A DNA stretch of 57,964 nucleotides from Psychrobacter sp. APC 3426. Its GTDB lineage: Bacteria > Pseudomonadota > Gammaproteobacteria > Pseudomonadales > Moraxellaceae. The position numbers and the translations under genes were made by a program. Shown here piece by piece: positions 8,482-18,369 of this stretch. The stretch covers positions 1 through 57,964 of the forward strand of contig NZ_JASDCF010000020.1 of assembly GCF_030408035.1 (NCBI RefSeq), read 5' to 3'. Positions within the stretch are counted from its first letter, which is position 1, and each line of letters starts with the position of its first letter. The notes below the pieces were generated by a model. The model made no database searches. It had not been told where the DNA came from and saw nothing but the letters and a program-made list of their open reading frames with translations.

Positions 8482-9123
8482 TTACTTAGAGTATAGCTCA
8501 ACGATCAAGCTTTCGTTGATTTCAGCAGGTAGATCAATACGATCAGGTGCTTGTTTAAAAGTACCTTGTAGTTTGCTGTGATCAACATCTAGCCATTCTG
8601 GAATACCACGTTGTGTCGCTAGTTCAATAGCGTTTTTAATACGTAGCTGTTCGCGAGACTTCTCTTGGATAGCGATGACATCACCATCTTGAAGCTGAAT
8701 TGATGGAATGTTCACACGAACAAACTCATCACGGCCAGCTTTTTTAAGCATAATAGTACGATGGCTAACCAACTGACGTGCTTCAGCACGAGTTGAGCCA
8801 AAGCCCATGCGATATACTACGTTATCTAAACGGCTTTCTAGCATAGCTAGTAGGTTTTCACCAGTAGCACCACGCTTACGAGCAGCTTCTTTATAGTAGT
8901 TAGCAAACTGACGCTCTAGTACACCATAGATACGCTTAACTTTCTGCTTTTCACGCAGCTGTAGAGCATATTCTGAGGTCTTATTACGGCTAACGCCATG
9001 TTGACCTGGCGGACGACCAGCTTTCTTTGTTTTTACATCGTATGGTTTTACGCCAGACTTCAGACCTAAGTCCGTGCCTTCACGACGTGATAATTTAAGT
9101 TTTGGTCCAATATAGCGGGCCAT
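8482..9123 (-). CDS. rpsD: 30S ribosomal protein S4
   Basis: S4 (213 residues) nucleates assembly of the 16S 5' domain. It starts [19 protein letters not shown] and contains the S4 RNA-binding domain [15 protein letters not shown]…ARQLVSH…I at about 100-160. In E. coli it also represses the alpha operon by binding a pseudoknot in the rpsM leader; a long leader is also present here (9939-10191). The N-terminal region lacks the four-cysteine zinc motif of some S4 proteins. It lies 48 bp after rpsK. Confidence 0.98.
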   Translation of the reverse strand: MARYIGPKLKLSRREGTDLGLKSGVKPYDVKTKKAGRPPGQHGVSRNKTSEYALQLREKQKVKRIYGVLERQFANYYKEAARKRGATGENLLAMLESRLDNVVYRMGFGSTRAEARQLVSHRTIMLKKAGRDEFVRVNIPSIQLQDGDVIAIQEKSREQLRIKNAIELATQRGIPEWLDVDHSKLQGTFKQAPDRIDLPAEINESLIVELYSK

Positions 9124-9171
9124 TGTTATGTCTCCTATAAGCTTTTGGGATAAAAAGCTTCGTCTTTAATA

Positions 9172-9561
9172 TTAGACGCGGCGCTTTTTAGGCGGGCGGC
9201 AACCATTGTGTGGAATTGGGGTTACATCAGAGATGCTGTTAACTTTATAACCCAATGCACCTAGTGCTCTTACCGCAGACTCACGACCCGGTCCTGGTCC
9301 TTTGACCAAAACGTCGATATTCTTAACACCATATTCTTGAGCCGCTTTACCAGCGACTTCAGCTGCAACCTGAGCTGCAAATGGTGTAGATTTACGTGAA
9401 CCACGGAAGCCTTGTCCACCTGAAGTGGCCCAAGCCAGTGCATTACCTTGACGATCGGTAATCGTTACAATGGTGTTATTAAAAGACGCATGGATATGGG
9501 CAACGCCCTCCGATACTGAACGACGAGTCACTTTCTTGCGACTACGAGTGTCTTTAGCCAT
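9172..9561 (-). CDS. rpsK: 30S ribosomal protein S11
   Basis: S11 is a platform protein of the small subunit that supports the mRNA-tRNA contact at the E site. The 129-residue sequence shows [20 protein letters not shown] and the conserved tail [18 protein letters not shown]. The gene lies 20 bp after rpsM and before rpsD, as in the standard alpha operon. Length and conserved positions are all normal. Confidence 0.98.
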   Translation of the reverse strand: MAKDTRSRKKVTRRSVSEGVAHIHASFNNTIVTITDRQGNALAWATSGGQGFRGSRKSTPFAAQVAAEVAGKAAQEYGVKNIDVLVKGPGPGRESAVRALGALGYKVNSISDVTPIPHNGCRPPKKRRV

Positions 9562-9581
9562 CTTTTAGCTTCCTAAGTTAA

Positions 9582-9938
9582 TTATCTTTTGAGAGGGCGT
9601 GTCGGACCCTTACGAGTACGAGCGTTGTTCTTAGTGTTCTGACCTCTAACTGGTAAGTTACGACGATGGCGGATGCCACGGTAACAACCAAGGTCAACTA
9701 AACGCTTAATATTCATTGACACTTCACGACGAAGATCACCTTCAGTCATGTAATTTGCAACTTGTGCACGGATAGCATCTAACTGTGTATCATCTAACTG
9801 ACTAACTTTAGTAGTAGGGGCAATGCCAACTGCTTCTAAGATTTTCTGAGCAGTGGTACGACCTACACCAAAGATGTAAGTTAGTGAAATAACAGCATGC
9901 TTATTATCCGGAATGTTTACGCCGGCAATACGAGCCAT
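9582..9938 (-). CDS. rpsM: 30S ribosomal protein S13
   Basis: S13 (118 residues) lies in the head of the small subunit and contacts the large subunit and P-site tRNA. It begins [22 protein letters not shown] and ends in the typical [25 protein letters not shown] basic tail. AGAGA lies shortly before the ATG. It opens the alpha cluster, separated from rpmJ by 253 bp that hold promoter-like sequences and a hairpin; this is where S4 feedback acts in E. coli. Confidence 0.98.
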   Translation of the reverse strand: MARIAGVNIPDNKHAVISLTYIFGVGRTTAQKILEAVGIAPTTKVSQLDDTQLDAIRAQVANYMTEGDLRREVSMNIKRLVDLGCYRGIRHRRNLPVRGQNTKNNARTRKGPTRPLKR

Positions 9939-10191
9939 TGATTTCTCTCCATTAAAGAAAAATAAGCGTTATTTATCAATAAGGCTGTATTTTTCAGATT
10001 TGTTGCTGTGAATACTAAAGCTTTTATAATTATTATCGCAGCTTTGACTTGGTTACAAGCCTATTCGTTGACGGTATTATAAAAGATTTTGCATAAACTA
10101 CGGCAAGTGGCGGATGATATCCCATCCGCCGTTATTTTTCAAGTATTAATTTAATTAGTAACTAAAGCTTAACACTTTAGAATGCTAAATA
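9939..10191 (-). promoter_or_regulatory. Alpha-operon leader with putative promoter and hairpin
   Basis: The 253-bp gap between rpmJ and rpsM holds a -10-like TATAAT (10076-10081, minus) with TTGCCG 19 bp upstream, and a second pair TTGTAA-17-TAATAA closer to rpsM. Upstream is a perfect 8-bp hairpin GGCGGATG / CATCCGCC (10109-10130); its T-rich side lies on the plus-strand side, so it is not a normal terminator for the operon. In E. coli the matching space carries the S4 repressor site; that role here is inferred from position only. Confidence 0.45.
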
Positions 10192-10308
10192 TTAACCTTG
10201 ACGTTGCTTGTGGCGAGGTTCTGCAGTACAAATAACATGTACACGGCCTTTACGGCGTACGATTTTGCAGCTACCACAAATCTTTTTAACTGATGCTTGA
10301 ACTTTCAT
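10192..10308 (-). CDS. rpmJ: 50S ribosomal protein L36
   Basis: A 38-residue gene read by eye: [14 protein letters not shown]… ending RHKQRQG. It is the zinc-binding form, with Cys11, Cys14, Cys27 and His33 arranged as in the C+ L36 family. AAGGAG lies 6 bases before the ATG. It is the last gene of the spc cluster, 31 bp after secY, as in E. coli. L36 is a small protein of the large subunit near the GTPase-associated region. Confidence 0.97.
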   Translation of the reverse strand: MKVQASVKKICGSCKIVRRKGRVHVICTAEPRHKQRQG

Positions 10309-10339
10309 AGCATGCTCCTTGAGATATCACACCGCTCAT

Positions 10340-11686
10340 TTAAGGTTGAGTGGGCGATTGAATTAACGTCTGATCATGATATTGATGGGTCATCAAATGC
10401 GCTTGAATCTGCGAGATGAAATCCATTACCACAACCACCATAATCAGTAAAGACGTACCACCAAGTTGAAACGGTACACCAAACGATGACTGCACGACCA
10501 TTGGCATTAAACAAATAACCGTCATATACATCGCGCCAATAAAGGTCAGTCGGTTTAATACATGATCGAGGTAACGCTGAGTTTGTTGTCCTGGGCGAAT
10601 ACCTGGAATATAAGCGCCACTGCGTTTAAGGTTCTCTGCCACTTCACGCGGACTAAATACCAATGCCGTGTAAAAATAACAAAAGAAAATAATCATCGCA
10701 CCAAACAGAACCAAATATAGCGGCTGCCCTGGAGACAACACCAATGCCATATTCTGTAATATCTTTTGGGTAAAGGTAGGATCAGTTGACTGACCTACCC
10801 ACTGCCCTAAACTGGCTGGAAACAATAACAAAGAGCTGGCAAAAATGGCGGGAATAACCCCTGCCATGTTCAGCTTCAACGGCAAATGTGATTGCTGTTG
10901 AGCATATATCTTGCGACCTTGTTGCTGTTTCTGCGCATAGTTTACTGGTACACGGCGCTGAGCACGTTCAATATAAACAATACCAGCAGTAACCGCGATA
11001 CCGAGCAATATAAAGATAAATAGTACAATCAAGTTCATCTGACCCTGATTGACTTGTTCAATAGACTGCGAAATCATACCTGGCGTACCAGCCACAATAC
11101 TCGCAAAGATGAGCATTGAGATACCATTACCAACACCACGTTCTGTAATCTGCTCACCGAGCCACATTAAGAACATAGCGCCAGCTACCAATGAGGTAAC
11201 CGCTGGAATATAAAAGGTCAGACCAGTAGATAAAGTAAGATTTTGACTGATTAAGCCAGCACACATCCCTAATGACTGTACTAGGGCTAAAGCAAGTGTC
11301 CCTTGACGGGTATACTTATTTAGCTTACGTCGTCCCGCTTCACCTTCTTTCTTGAGGGCCTCAAGCGATGGCAGTACCGCAGACATCATTTGAACAATAA
11401 TCGATGCTGAGATATATGGCATGATACCAAGTGCCATGATGGACATACGTTCTAGTGCACCACCTGAAAACATGTTGAACATGCTCAGAATGGTATTTTC
11501 GTTGCGCGAAAACAGATCAGCCAAGTTAACTGGATTAATACCAGGTACTGGAATATGTGACCCTAAACGATAAACAATCAATGCGCCGATTAAGAATAAT
11601 AAACGCTTCCATAACTCATCATACTTACGTATGAAGACGAATGGATTAAGCGGTATACCAGCCGATGACATTGATTGTTTTGACAC
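10340..11686 (-). CDS. secY: Preprotein translocase subunit SecY
   Basis: SecY forms the protein-conducting channel with SecE and SecG in the inner membrane. About ten hydrophobic segments are visible, and [25 protein letters not shown] near the start and the [11 protein letters not shown] and VPVNYAQKQ loops are diagnostic. I prefer a GTG start at 11686 (448 residues): GAGGAG lies 7 bases upstream, inside the last codons of rplO. An in-frame ATG at 11710 would overlap rplO by 20 bp and lacks this site. The gene lies between rplO and rpmJ, its usual spc position. Confidence 0.97.
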   Translation of the reverse strand: MSKQSMSSAGIPLNPFVFIRKYDELWKRLLFLIGALIVYRLGSHIPVPGINPVNLADLFSRNENTILSMFNMFSGGALERMSIMALGIMPYISASIIVQMMSAVLPSLEALKKEGEAGRRKLNKYTRQGTLALALVQSLGMCAGLISQNLTLSTGLTFYIPAVTSLVAGAMFLMWLGEQITERGVGNGISMLIFASIVAGTPGMISQSIEQVNQGQMNLIVLFIFILLGIAVTAGIVYIERAQRRVPVNYAQKQQQGRKIYAQQQSHLPLKLNMAGVIPAIFASSLLLFPASLGQWVGQSTDPTFTQKILQNMALVLSPGQPLYLVLFGAMIIFFCYFYTALVFSPREVAENLKRSGAYIPGIRPGQQTQRYLDHVLNRLTFIGAMYMTVICLMPMVVQSSFGVPFQLGGTSLLIMVVVVMDFISQIQAHLMTHQYHDQTLIQSPTQP

Positions 11687-11690
11687 GTTA

Positions 11691-12131
11691 CTACTCCTCG
11701 ATGCTACCACCAGCAGCTTCGATTGCTTGCTTAGCGCCTTTAGTTACTTTGATACCTTTGAAGGTAAATGCTTTAGTAACTTCGCCTGATAACATAACAC
11801 GGGCACGCTTCATATCATGACGGATAAGGTTAGCAGCTTTAAGTGTTTCAATGCTAACCACATCGCCTTCAATTTGATTCAGTTCAGACAGACGAACTTC
11901 AGCAGTTGTCATTGCCATTTTACTGGTAAAACCAAATTTAGGTAGACGACGATATAAAGGCATTTGACCACCTTCAAATCCTGAGCGTACGCTAGAACCT
12001 GAACGAGATTTCTGACCTTTTACACCACGACCACCAGTCTTACCAAGACCTGAACCGATACCACGACCACGACGTTGGGCAGTTTTCTTTGCGCCAACAC
12101 CTGGTGATAATTCATTTAATCTAAGACCCAT
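11691..12131 (-). CDS. rplO: 50S ribosomal protein L15
   Basis: L15 (146 residues) is a late-assembly protein of the large subunit. It starts [16 protein letters not shown] and has the glycine-rich stretch [17 protein letters not shown] followed by [26 protein letters not shown] lies 7 bases before the ATG, and the ATG shares one base with the rpmD stop (TAATG). Its last codons, GAG GAG TAG, supply the ribosome-binding site for secY. Confidence 0.98.
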   Translation of the reverse strand: MGLRLNELSPGVGAKKTAQRRGRGIGSGLGKTGGRGVKGQKSRSGSSVRSGFEGGQMPLYRRLPKFGFTSKMAMTTAEVRLSELNQIEGDVVSIETLKAANLIRHDMKRARVMLSGEVTKAFTFKGIKVTKGAKQAIEAAGGSIEE

Positions 12132-12310
12132 TACGCTTCCTCCACTTTTACCATGTAGTTAACGCGATTGACCATACCACGGTTTGAAGGAGTATCCTCT
12201 ACAACAACAGTATGATTAATACGGCGTAAACCCAATCCTTTCAAGCTCGCTTTGTGGCTCTTTAGGCGATGGGCACCCGATTTAAATTGAGTGACTTTCA
12301 TTTTTTTCAT
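12131..12310 (-). CDS. rpmD: 50S ribosomal protein L30
   Basis: A 59-residue gene read directly from the sequence: [20 protein letters not shown] … [20 protein letters not shown] and the [13 protein letters not shown] tail match bacterial L30. AGGTGA lies 7 bases before the ATG at 12310. A second in-frame ATG at 12301 is the homologous start in shorter relatives, so either could be used. It lies between rpsE and rplO as expected, with a 1-bp overlap with rplO. Confidence 0.95.
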   Translation of the reverse strand: MKKMKVTQFKSGAHRLKSHKASLKGLGLRRINHTVVVEDTPSNRGMVNRVNYMVKVEEA

Positions 12311-12330
12311 CGTAACTCACCTAGTCTAAG

Positions 12331-12846
12331 TTAACCCAAGATTTCGTCTACAGATTTACCACGTTTTGCTGCCATCTTTTCTGGAGTTGACATATCACGT
12401 AAACCGTTAAACGTTGCGCGAACAACGTTAGCAGTATTGGTAGAACCATAACATTTAGTCAAAACATCTTTGACACCAGCAACTTCTAATACAGCACGCA
12501 TTGCGCCACCAGCGATTACGCCAGTACCTTCAGATGCAGGCTGCATATAGACCTTACTAGCACCATGACGTGCTTTGATCGGATGATACAAAGTTGCATC
12601 ATTTAGCTCAACAGTAATCATATTACGTTTAGCAGCTTCAAGTGCTTTTTGAATAGCAGCTGGTACTTCACGTGCTTTACCGCGACCAAAACCAACACGA
12701 CCATTACCATCACCAACTACAGTTAACGCAGTGAATGAGAAAATGCGACCACCTTTAACTACTTTTGCAACACGATCAACGGTAACTAAGCGTTCTACTA
12801 GACCGTCAGTCTGTTCATTTTTATCATTTTTATCATTTCTAGCCAT
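12331..12846 (-). CDS. rpsE: 30S ribosomal protein S5
   Basis: S5 (171 residues) helps keep decoding accurate and forms part of the mRNA entry channel. The double-stranded RNA-binding-like N-domain ([27 protein letters not shown]) and the C-terminal segment [27 protein letters not shown] are clear. The first 13 residues are an unusual Asn/Asp/Lys-rich lead (repeats of NDK). It follows rplR with a 2-bp gap. Confidence 0.98.
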   Translation of the reverse strand: MARNDKNDKNEQTDGLVERLVTVDRVAKVVKGGRIFSFTALTVVGDGNGRVGFGRGKAREVPAAIQKALEAAKRNMITVELNDATLYHPIKARHGASKVYMQPASEGTGVIAGGAMRAVLEVAGVKDVLTKCYGSTNTANVVRATFNGLRDMSTPEKMAAKRGKSVDEILG

Positions 12847-12848
12847 GA

Positions 12849-13199
12849 TTAAAACTCCAATCCGTTTTCGCGAGCAGCTTCAGCTAAAGCTTTTACTCGA
12901 CCATGATATTTAAAACCACTACGGTCAAAGGCAACTTTAGTAATGCCAGCTGCTTTTGCGCGTTCTGCGATCATTTGACCCACAGACGTTGCTGCATCAA
13001 CATTACCAGTCGCGCCAGAGCGCAAGCTGCCGTCTAAGGTAGATGCCTGAGCAATCACTTCACCACCGTTAGGAGAGATAATCTGGGCATAAATATGTTT
13101 TGGCGTACGATTAACCGTTAAGCGATGGACGCCTAAGAAACGGATATGCGCACGTGTTTTCTTTGCTCGACGTAGACGAGCTGCTTTTTTATCAAACAT
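12849..13199 (-). CDS. rplR: 50S ribosomal protein L18
   Basis: L18 binds 5S rRNA together with L5 and L25 and helps attach it to the large subunit. The 116-residue protein shows the family pattern [34 protein letters not shown] and ends [26 protein letters not shown], an exact family-type C-terminus. The gene lies 11 bp after rplF and 2 bp before rpsE. Confidence 0.98.
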   Translation of the reverse strand: MFDKKAARLRRAKKTRAHIRFLGVHRLTVNRTPKHIYAQIISPNGGEVIAQASTLDGSLRSGATGNVDAATSVGQMIAERAKAAGITKVAFDRSGFKYHGRVKALAEAARENGLEF

Positions 13200-13210
13200 T
13201 TCAACTCACC

Positions 13211-13744
13211 TTATTTTTTCTTAGCTTCTTTGCGAATCACATGTTCGTCACTATAACGAATACCTTTACCTTTATAAGGCTCAGGTGGGCGGAAACCACG
13301 GATATTAGCCGCTGCTTGACCAAGCTGCTGCTTATCGTTTGACTTCAAAACGATTTCAGTTTGCGTTGGGGTTTCAGCTGACACACCTTCAGGTAACGTA
13401 TATTCTACTGGATGTGAGTAACCAACGTTTAAGGTTACTTTGTTTCCAGTAGCTTGTGCACGATAACCAACACCAATTAACTGAAGACGTCTTTCAAAGC
13501 CTTCGTTTACGCCTGTAACATAGTTGTTAAGCAGAGCGCGCATGGTGCCTGTGTGCATCATAGCTTCTTTTGAATCGACTGTAGGTGAGAAAATGATAGC
13601 ATCATCTTCCTGTTTCAGCTCGACCAATTCATGCAGGCGTAAAGACATAGTGCCGTTCTTGCCTTTAACTTCGACCTGCCGATCGTTCAGAGTAACACTT
13701 ACGCCGCTAGGCAGTGCTACTGGGGCTTTAGCCACACGAGACAT
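13211..13744 (-). CDS. rplF: 50S ribosomal protein L6
   Basis: L6 (177 residues) lies near the sarcin-ricin loop and the factor-binding site. It begins [19 protein letters not shown] and ends with the [32 protein letters not shown] tail typical of L6. AAGGA lies 8 bases before the ATG. Unlike the tight spacing elsewhere in the spc cluster, 220 bp separate it from rpsH, and that gap contains a terminator-like hairpin (13787-13816). Confidence 0.98.
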   Translation of the reverse strand: MSRVAKAPVALPSGVSVTLNDRQVEVKGKNGTMSLRLHELVELKQEDDAIIFSPTVDSKEAMMHTGTMRALLNNYVTGVNEGFERRLQLIGVGYRAQATGNKVTLNVGYSHPVEYTLPEGVSAETPTQTEIVLKSNDKQQLGQAAANIRGFRPPEPYKGKGIRYSDEHVIRKEAKKK

Positions 13745-13786
13745 AGGAATATTCCTTAAAAAATTAACTTCTTTATATTGGCGAAA

Positions 13787-13816
13787 AAACTAACAGGCTA
13801 AAAAGCCTGCTAGTTT
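13787..13816 (-). terminator. Terminator-like hairpin inside the spc operon
   Basis: On the minus strand AAACTAGCAGGCT and AGCCTGTTAGTTT form a 13-bp stem (one G-T wobble) with a TTTT loop, running into TTT. It is correctly oriented to act on transcripts leaving rpsH and entering rplF, about 42 bp before the rplF start. It may be an attenuator or a partial terminator that sets the ratio of early to late spc products. Confidence 0.6.
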
Positions 13817-13964
13817 AGCATAATTGTTCCCGTTAAACACCACTCAATTTTATTGATATCAAATGTTTAGCTTAATTTAAGTCCGTTATCAGTTAATACA
13901 GATAGCAGACTTAAAAAGGTTCAAGTAGACTTTATCGTCTCATTACCTAAGCAGTAAATACTAA

Positions 13965-14363
13965 TTAGGCAACGAATGCGACGACTTCACCACCGATACC
14001 AGCAGCGCGTGCAGCACGATCGCTCATGATGCCTTGACTGGTAGATACGATAGCAACACCCATACCTTGCTTAACAGTAGGGATAGCGTCTTTACCGCGA
14101 TGCTGGCGTAAACCAGGACGGCTAAAACGTTGGATAGTTTCGATGACAGCTTTGCCTTCGAAGTATTTCAATTCAATAGTAAGTGTCGCTTTGTTGTTGT
14201 CTTCTTCAGTAACAACAGCGCTAGCCACATAACCTTCGCTAACTAGCAAATCAGCAATTGATTTGCGTAATTTAGAGCTCGGCATTGCTACCGATACTTT
14301 GTTAGCCATTTGTGCGTTACGAATACGGGTTAGCATATCCCCAACGGTATCTTGCATACTCAT
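13965..14363 (-). CDS. rpsH: 30S ribosomal protein S8
   Basis: S8 (132 residues) binds helix 21 of 16S rRNA and is needed early in assembly; in E. coli it is also the translational repressor of the spc operon. It begins [20 protein letters not shown] and ends with the conserved [23 protein letters not shown] tail. The gene lies 11 bp after rpsN and is followed by the long rpsH-rplF gap. Confidence 0.98.
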   Translation of the reverse strand: MSMQDTVGDMLTRIRNAQMANKVSVAMPSSKLRKSIADLLVSEGYVASAVVTEEDNNKATLTIELKYFEGKAVIETIQRFSRPGLRQHRGKDAIPTVKQGMGVAIVSTSQGIMSDRAARAAGIGGEVVAFVA

Positions 14364-14374
14364 ATAGTTACTCC

Positions 14375-14680
14375 TTACCAGCTTGCTTTACGAACACCAG
14401 GCACATCGCCTTGCATGACACGCTCACGCAGCATATTGCGTGATAAGCCAAACTTGCGGAAGTAACCGTGAGGACGACCGGTGATAGCACAACGATTGCG
14501 CAGACGTACTGGTGATGCATTGCGTGGTAAAGCTTGTAGCTCTAACATCGCTTCCATACGAGTTTCGTCAGTTGCATTCATATCACTGATAGTTTCTTTT
14601 AGCTTGATACGCTTTTCAGCATACTTAGCAACCATTTTTTCGCGCTTTAATTCGCGGTTAATCATGCTCTTCTTTGCCAT
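14375..14680 (-). CDS. rpsN: 30S ribosomal protein S14
   Basis: This is the 101-residue zinc-free form of S14. It begins [20 protein letters not shown] and carries [23 protein letters not shown] without the CxxC pairs of the short zinc form. S14 lies in the head of the small subunit next to S3 and S10. It is 12 bp after rplE and 11 bp before rpsH. Confidence 0.98.
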   Translation of the reverse strand: MAKKSMINRELKREKMVAKYAEKRIKLKETISDMNATDETRMEAMLELQALPRNASPVRLRNRCAITGRPHGYFRKFGLSRNMLRERVMQGDVPGVRKASW

Positions 14681-14692
14681 AACGTCTTTACC

Positions 14693-15229
14693 TTATTTAA
14701 ATGGGAAGCCGAATGCTTTAAGCAACGCACGACCTTCTTCATCATTACCAGCTGACGTGGTGATTGTCACATCCATACCACGGATACGATCAATCTTATC
14801 AAAATCTACTTCTGGGAATACGATTTGTTCTTTGATACCCAATGAGTAGTTACCACGTCCGTCAAAGGCTTTAGGTGAAAAACCGCGGAAATCACGAATA
14901 CGAGGAATTGCAATGGCAATGAGACGATCTAAAAATTCGTACATTTGCTCACCGCGTAGCGTTACTTTACAGCCAATTGGCCATTCTTCACGAATCTTAA
15001 AGCCAGCAACTGATTTACGCGCTTTGGTGACAACAGGTTTTTGACCCGCAATAGCGGTCATATCAGCCACAGCACCTTCAAGGATTTTCTTGTCTTGAGA
15101 CGCGCCGCCTACACCCATGTTTAGTGTGATTTTAGTGATTTTAGGCACCTGCATCACATTCGCCAAACCAAGTTCTTCTTTGATTTGCTGCTTTAGTTCA
15201 TCGTTATATAAAGATTTTAATCTTGCCAT
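14693..15229 (-). CDS. rplE: 50S ribosomal protein L5
   Basis: L5 binds 5S rRNA and contacts P-site tRNA and S13. The protein (178 residues from this start) contains [18 protein letters not shown] and [17 protein letters not shown], both family signatures. An in-frame ATG at 15235 gives MVMARLKS; I prefer the second ATG at 15229 because L5 proteins begin MA(K/R)L. The Shine-Dalgarno AAGGG lies 4 bases from the first and 10 from the second, so it does not decide. It follows rplX by 21 bp. Confidence 0.97.
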   Translation of the reverse strand: MARLKSLYNDELKQQIKEELGLANVMQVPKITKITLNMGVGGASQDKKILEGAVADMTAIAGQKPVVTKARKSVAGFKIREEWPIGCKVTLRGEQMYEFLDRLIAIAIPRIRDFRGFSPKAFDGRGNYSLGIKEQIVFPEVDFDKIDRIRGMDVTITTSAGNDEEGRALLKAFGFPFK

Positions 15230-15250
15230 TACCATTACACCCTTAGTGTC

Positions 15251-15568
15251 TTACGCAGTCGCCACTACTTCACCGTTCGAACGATAGACGCGTTGTTTTT
15301 TGCCGTCTTCGCCGAACTGATAAGTAATACGATCAGCTTTTTGGGTTTGCGCATTTAAAATTGCGACATTTGAGATATGCAGAAAAGCTTCTTGCTTAAC
15401 AATACCACCTTCAACGCCAGTCGCCTGATTTGGCTTCTGATGTTTAGTGACAATATTAATGCCTTCTACTTTAATACGATCATTTTTTACAGCTTGTACA
15501 GTACCTTGCTTGCCTTTATCTTTACCAGCAATCACGATAACTGTATCGCCTTTACGTAATTTTGACAT
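15251..15568 (-). CDS. rplX: 50S ribosomal protein L24
   Basis: L24 is an assembly initiator of the large subunit and lies at the tunnel exit. The 105-residue protein starts MSKLRKGDTVIVIAGKDKGK, the KOW motif of the family, and continues VEGINIVTKHQKPNQATGVEGG. It lies 8 bp after rplN and 21 bp before rplE. Length and sequence are normal. Confidence 0.98.
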   Translation of the reverse strand: MSKLRKGDTVIVIAGKDKGKQGTVQAVKNDRIKVEGINIVTKHQKPNQATGVEGGIVKQEAFLHISNVAILNAQTQKADRITYQFGEDGKKQRVYRSNGEVVATA

Positions 15569-15576
15569 GGATTACC

Positions 15577-15945
15577 TCACAATACTTCTGGTGCTAGTGA
15601 TACAATTTTCATAAACTGATCACCACGTAGTTCACGAGTTACCGGTCCAAAAATACGAGTTGCAATCGGTGCTTTGTTTTGGTTCAACAATACCGCAGCA
15701 TTGTCATCAAAACGCAGAACAGAACCATCTGGACGACGAACGCCTTTTTTGGTACGTACAACTACAGCATTCATCACGTCGCCTTTCTTTACACGACCAC
15801 GCGGAATGGCTTCTTTAACCGTTACTTTAATAATGTCGCCAACTGATGCATAACGACGATGAGAACCACCCAGTACTTTAATGCACTGAACTCGCCTTGC
15901 ACCGCTATTGTCTGCAACTTCCAGCATTGACTCAACCTGAATCAT
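15577..15945 (-). CDS. rplN: 50S ribosomal protein L14
   Basis: L14 (122 residues) contacts the small subunit in bridge B8. I chose the ATG at 15945, giving [20 protein letters not shown], the exact family start, with GGAG 7 bases upstream. The open frame to 16014 adds 23 residues without homology. It is the first gene of the spc cluster, 184 bp after rpsQ, with a consensus-like promoter in the gap. Confidence 0.98.
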   Translation of the reverse strand: MIQVESMLEVADNSGARRVQCIKVLGGSHRRYASVGDIIKVTVKEAIPRGRVKKGDVMNAVVVRTKKGVRRPDGSVLRFDDNAAVLLNQNKAPIATRIFGPVTRELRGDQFMKIVSLAPEVL

Positions 15946-16095
15946 AGCGTTACTCCACACGTATGAGCAATAAAAACCAGTTGCTGCCGCTAGCACAGTA
16001 TGAGTAGACGGCATTTTTTAATATAAATAACCGCGACTTACTCTTAATGTGAGTGATATACGCTCGGCGCAATCAGCATCCTTAAAAAGGCGGCT

Positions 16096-16124
16096 ATTTT
16101 AACAGCTTCTGGCTTTTAATGCAA
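16096..16124 (-). promoter_or_regulatory. Putative spc operon promoter
   Basis: TTGCAT (16119-16124) and TAAAAT (16096-16101), minus strand, are separated by exactly 17 bp in the rpsQ-rplN gap. Transcription would start near 16088 and give a leader of about 140 nt before rplN. This matches the known separate promoter of the spc operon in E. coli. Confidence 0.65.
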
Positions 16125-16129
16125 TTTAC

Positions 16130-16405
16130 TTAGATTTTTTCTACTTTTTCAACCACATCAACCAAAGTCCATGACTTAGTTTTTGAGATTGGACGCGTTT
16201 CTTTGATGCGGACAAGGTCGCCTTGTTGGCAAACGTTATTCTCATCATGGGCTTTGATTTTTGTAGAACGACGAAGCTGCTTGCCATATAAAGGATGACG
16301 AACCAGGCGCTCAATCAAAACTGTGATGGACTTGTCCATCTTGTCGCTGACAACTCGTCCTGTCAATACGCTAGCATTGGTAGCTGTTTGATTGTTATCG
16401 CTCAT
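16130..16405 (-). CDS. rpsQ: 30S ribosomal protein S17
   Basis: S17 (91 residues) binds the 16S 5' domain. After a Ser/Asn/Thr-rich lead it shows [29 protein letters not shown] and ends [15 protein letters not shown], both diagnostic. Its ATG overlaps the rpmC stop by 4 bp (ATGA), coupling translation. It is the last gene of the S10 cluster. Confidence 0.98.
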   Translation of the reverse strand: MSDNNQTATNASVLTGRVVSDKMDKSITVLIERLVRHPLYGKQLRRSTKIKAHDENNVCQQGDLVRIKETRPISKTKSWTLVDVVEKVEKI

Positions 16406-16599
16406 GAGTCGCCTCGTTGTTTCTCGTTAATCAAAGTCTGAAGCTGGGCAATCGTACGACGATTGGCTCTAACTTCATGGGTATTACCCAACTGACCAGT
16501 TGCTTTAGCCATACGAATACGGAAAGCATCAAGTTGCTTTTCATCAAGTAACTGGGTCAGTTCTTCTAATGATTTATCACGTAATTCACTGATCTTCAT
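16402..16599 (-). CDS. rpmC: 50S ribosomal protein L29
   Basis: L29 (65 residues) lies beside L23 at the exit tunnel, where nascent-chain factors dock. It starts [20 protein letters not shown] and has the family core [20 protein letters not shown]. The ATG shares a base with the rplP stop (TAATG) and the gene end overlaps rpsQ by 4 bp, so the three genes are tightly coupled. Confidence 0.97.
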   Translation of the reverse strand: MKISELRDKSLEELTQLLDEKQLDAFRIRMAKATGQLGNTHEVRANRRTIAQLQTLINEKQRGDS

Positions 16600-17012
16600 T
16601 ACATTATCGTCCGCTTAACAATGGTAGTTTTAAAGGGCAGTTTTGCTGCAGCAAGCGTGAAAGCTTCACGTGCAAGCTCTTCTGGTACCCCTTCAATTTC
16701 ATATAGCACTTTACCAGGTTTGATTTCGCATACCCAATACTCGACTGGACCTTTACCTTTACCCATACGTACTTCTAATGGCTTATTGGTGATTGGTTTG
16801 TCAGGGAATACACGAATCCAAATCTTACCGCCACGCTTAATTTTACGAGTGATGGTACGACGTGCTGCTTCAATTTGACGTGCTGTCATACGACCGCGAG
16901 TCAATGATTTTAGACCAATTTGTCCGAATGCAACGGTGCTTCCACGATGAGCTAGCCCAGTGTTACGACCTTTGTGCATTTTACGAAACTTGGTACGTTT
17001 TGGCTGTAACAT
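16599..17012 (-). CDS. rplP: 50S ribosomal protein L16
   Basis: L16 (137 residues) organises the A-site tRNA-binding region of the large subunit. It starts [20 protein letters not shown] and contains [34 protein letters not shown], the family core including the Arg that is hydroxylated in E. coli. It lies 3 bp after rpsC and overlaps rpmC by 1 bp. Confidence 0.98.
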   Translation of the reverse strand: MLQPKRTKFRKMHKGRNTGLAHRGSTVAFGQIGLKSLTRGRMTARQIEAARRTITRKIKRGGKIWIRVFPDKPITNKPLEVRMGKGKGPVEYWVCEIKPGKVLYEIEGVPEELAREAFTLAAAKLPFKTTIVKRTIM

Positions 17013-17015
17013 AGT

Positions 17016-17738
17016 TTAACCTCTGTCTGAGTTTCGACGGTTTCCACGACCACGGCGTTTTGGCGCACGCGTCTGCTCTTCTTTGACGGGATTATAAACG
17101 CTATTCATACCGTCAAGGATTTCGCCACGGAAAATCCAAACTTTAACACCGATGGTGCCGTAAGTTGTCTCTGCACGAATTGACGCATAGTCAATATCAG
17201 CACGGAGTGTATGCAGTGGCACACGACCTTCACGGTACCATTCAGTACGAGCAATCTCAGCACCGCCAAGACGGCCAGACAGCTCAACTTTGATACCTTT
17301 AGCACCTGAACGCATGCTGTTCTGTACGGCGCGTTTCATCGCACGACGGAACATAACACGACGCTCAAGCTGGCTAGCGATACCCTCTGCTACTAAACGA
17401 GCATCAAGATCAGGTGATGTGATTTCTTCAATGTTGACCTGAGCAGGTACGCCCATAATTTTGGTCAATTCTTTTTGAAGTCTTTCGATATCTTCGCCTT
17501 TTTTACCGATAACAATACCAGGACGCGCAGTGGCGATGGTAATCTTAGCAGCGCCAGTAGGACGCTCGATCATGATGTTACTGATCATAGCGTTGTCTAG
17601 CTTTTTGCGTAGATACTCACGAACTTGAATGTCGTTGATGAGGTATTCTGAGTATTGTTTAGGGTTAGCATACCAGTTTGCGTTATGCTTTTTTACAACA
17701 CCAAGACGAATTCCGATTGGATGTACTTTTTGACCCAT
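17016..17738 (-). CDS. rpsC: 30S ribosomal protein S3
   Basis: S3 (240 residues) forms the mRNA entry channel with S4 and S5 and has an RNA-unwinding role. It begins [20 protein letters not shown], has the KH-domain GxxG segment in [19 protein letters not shown], and the C-domain signature [33 protein letters not shown]. The tail is Arg-rich. It lies 3 bp after rplV and 3 bp before rplP. Confidence 0.98.
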   Translation of the reverse strand: MGQKVHPIGIRLGVVKKHNANWYANPKQYSEYLINDIQVREYLRKKLDNAMISNIMIERPTGAAKITIATARPGIVIGKKGEDIERLQKELTKIMGVPAQVNIEEITSPDLDARLVAEGIASQLERRVMFRRAMKRAVQNSMRSGAKGIKVELSGRLGGAEIARTEWYREGRVPLHTLRADIDYASIRAETTYGTIGVKVWIFRGEILDGMNSVYNPVKEEQTRAPKRRGRGNRRNSDRG

Positions 17739-17741
17739 AAC

Positions 17742-18071
17742 TTATTCTCCTACCTTTATAGTGATGTGACAAGTACGCTTACTGATACGATCAGCGCGAC
17801 CTTTGGCACGTGGTAGGATACGTTTTAGCGTAATGCCTTCATCAACGTAGATAGTTGATACTTTAAGCGTATCGATATCTAAACCGTTGTTGTGTTCGGC
17901 ATTGGCGATGGCTGAGTTAAGACATTTCTTAACATAGACAGCGCCTTTTTTATTGCTATACGTTAGGATATCCAAAGCACGCTCAATAGATTTGCCACGA
18001 ACTTCATCAGCAACGAGTCTAACTTTTTGTGCCGATATGGCGGCACCGCGTAATTTTGCAGTTACTTCCAT
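17742..18071 (-). CDS. rplV: 50S ribosomal protein L22
   Basis: L22 lines the exit tunnel; its loop is a macrolide-resistance hotspot. I chose the ATG at 18071 (109 residues, [20 protein letters not shown]), which has AAGGTG 6 bases upstream. The open frame to 18143 runs into rpsS and has no homology. The C-terminus [26 protein letters not shown] is typical. It lies 10 bp after rpsS. Confidence 0.98.
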   Translation of the reverse strand: MEVTAKLRGAAISAQKVRLVADEVRGKSIERALDILTYSNKKGAVYVKKCLNSAIANAEHNNGLDIDTLKVSTIYVDEGITLKRILPRAKGRADRISKRTCHITIKVGE

Positions 18072-18081
18072 GGTAAGCACC

Positions 18082-18357
18082 TTATTTCTTAGCTTTTCTG
18101 TCAATGCCATGACCACGATACGTACGAGTCGGGGCAAATTCACCTAGTTTATGACCAACCATCTGCTCGCTCACGATAACCGGTACATGAGTACGGCCGT
18201 TGTGAACAGATAAAGTTAGGCCAACCATTTGTGGCAGAATCATCGAGCGGCGCGACCAAGTCTTAATTGGCTTGCGTGAGTTGGTGTCTAATGCATTCTC
18301 AACTTTGGCAAACAAGTGCGCGTCTATGAATGGACCTTTTTTCAATGAACGAGGCAT
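18082..18357 (-). CDS. rpsS: 30S ribosomal protein S19
   Basis: S19 (91 residues) lies in the head of the small subunit with S13 near the A site. It begins [20 protein letters not shown] and has the family core [22 protein letters not shown] and the [17 protein letters not shown] segment. It lies 12 bp after rplB and 10 bp before rplV. Confidence 0.98.
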   Translation of the reverse strand: MPRSLKKGPFIDAHLFAKVENALDTNSRKPIKTWSRRSMILPQMVGLTLSVHNGRTHVPVIVSEQMVGHKLGEFAPTRTYRGHGIDRKAKK

Positions 18358-18369
18358 GAAGTTCTTCCT

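Noticed and set aside
15946..16014. N-terminal extension of L14
   Set aside because: No homology to L14; the family start at 15945 has its own Shine-Dalgarno.
18072..18143. N-terminal extension of L22
   Set aside because: It overlaps rpsS and has no homology; the ATG at 18071 is the family start.
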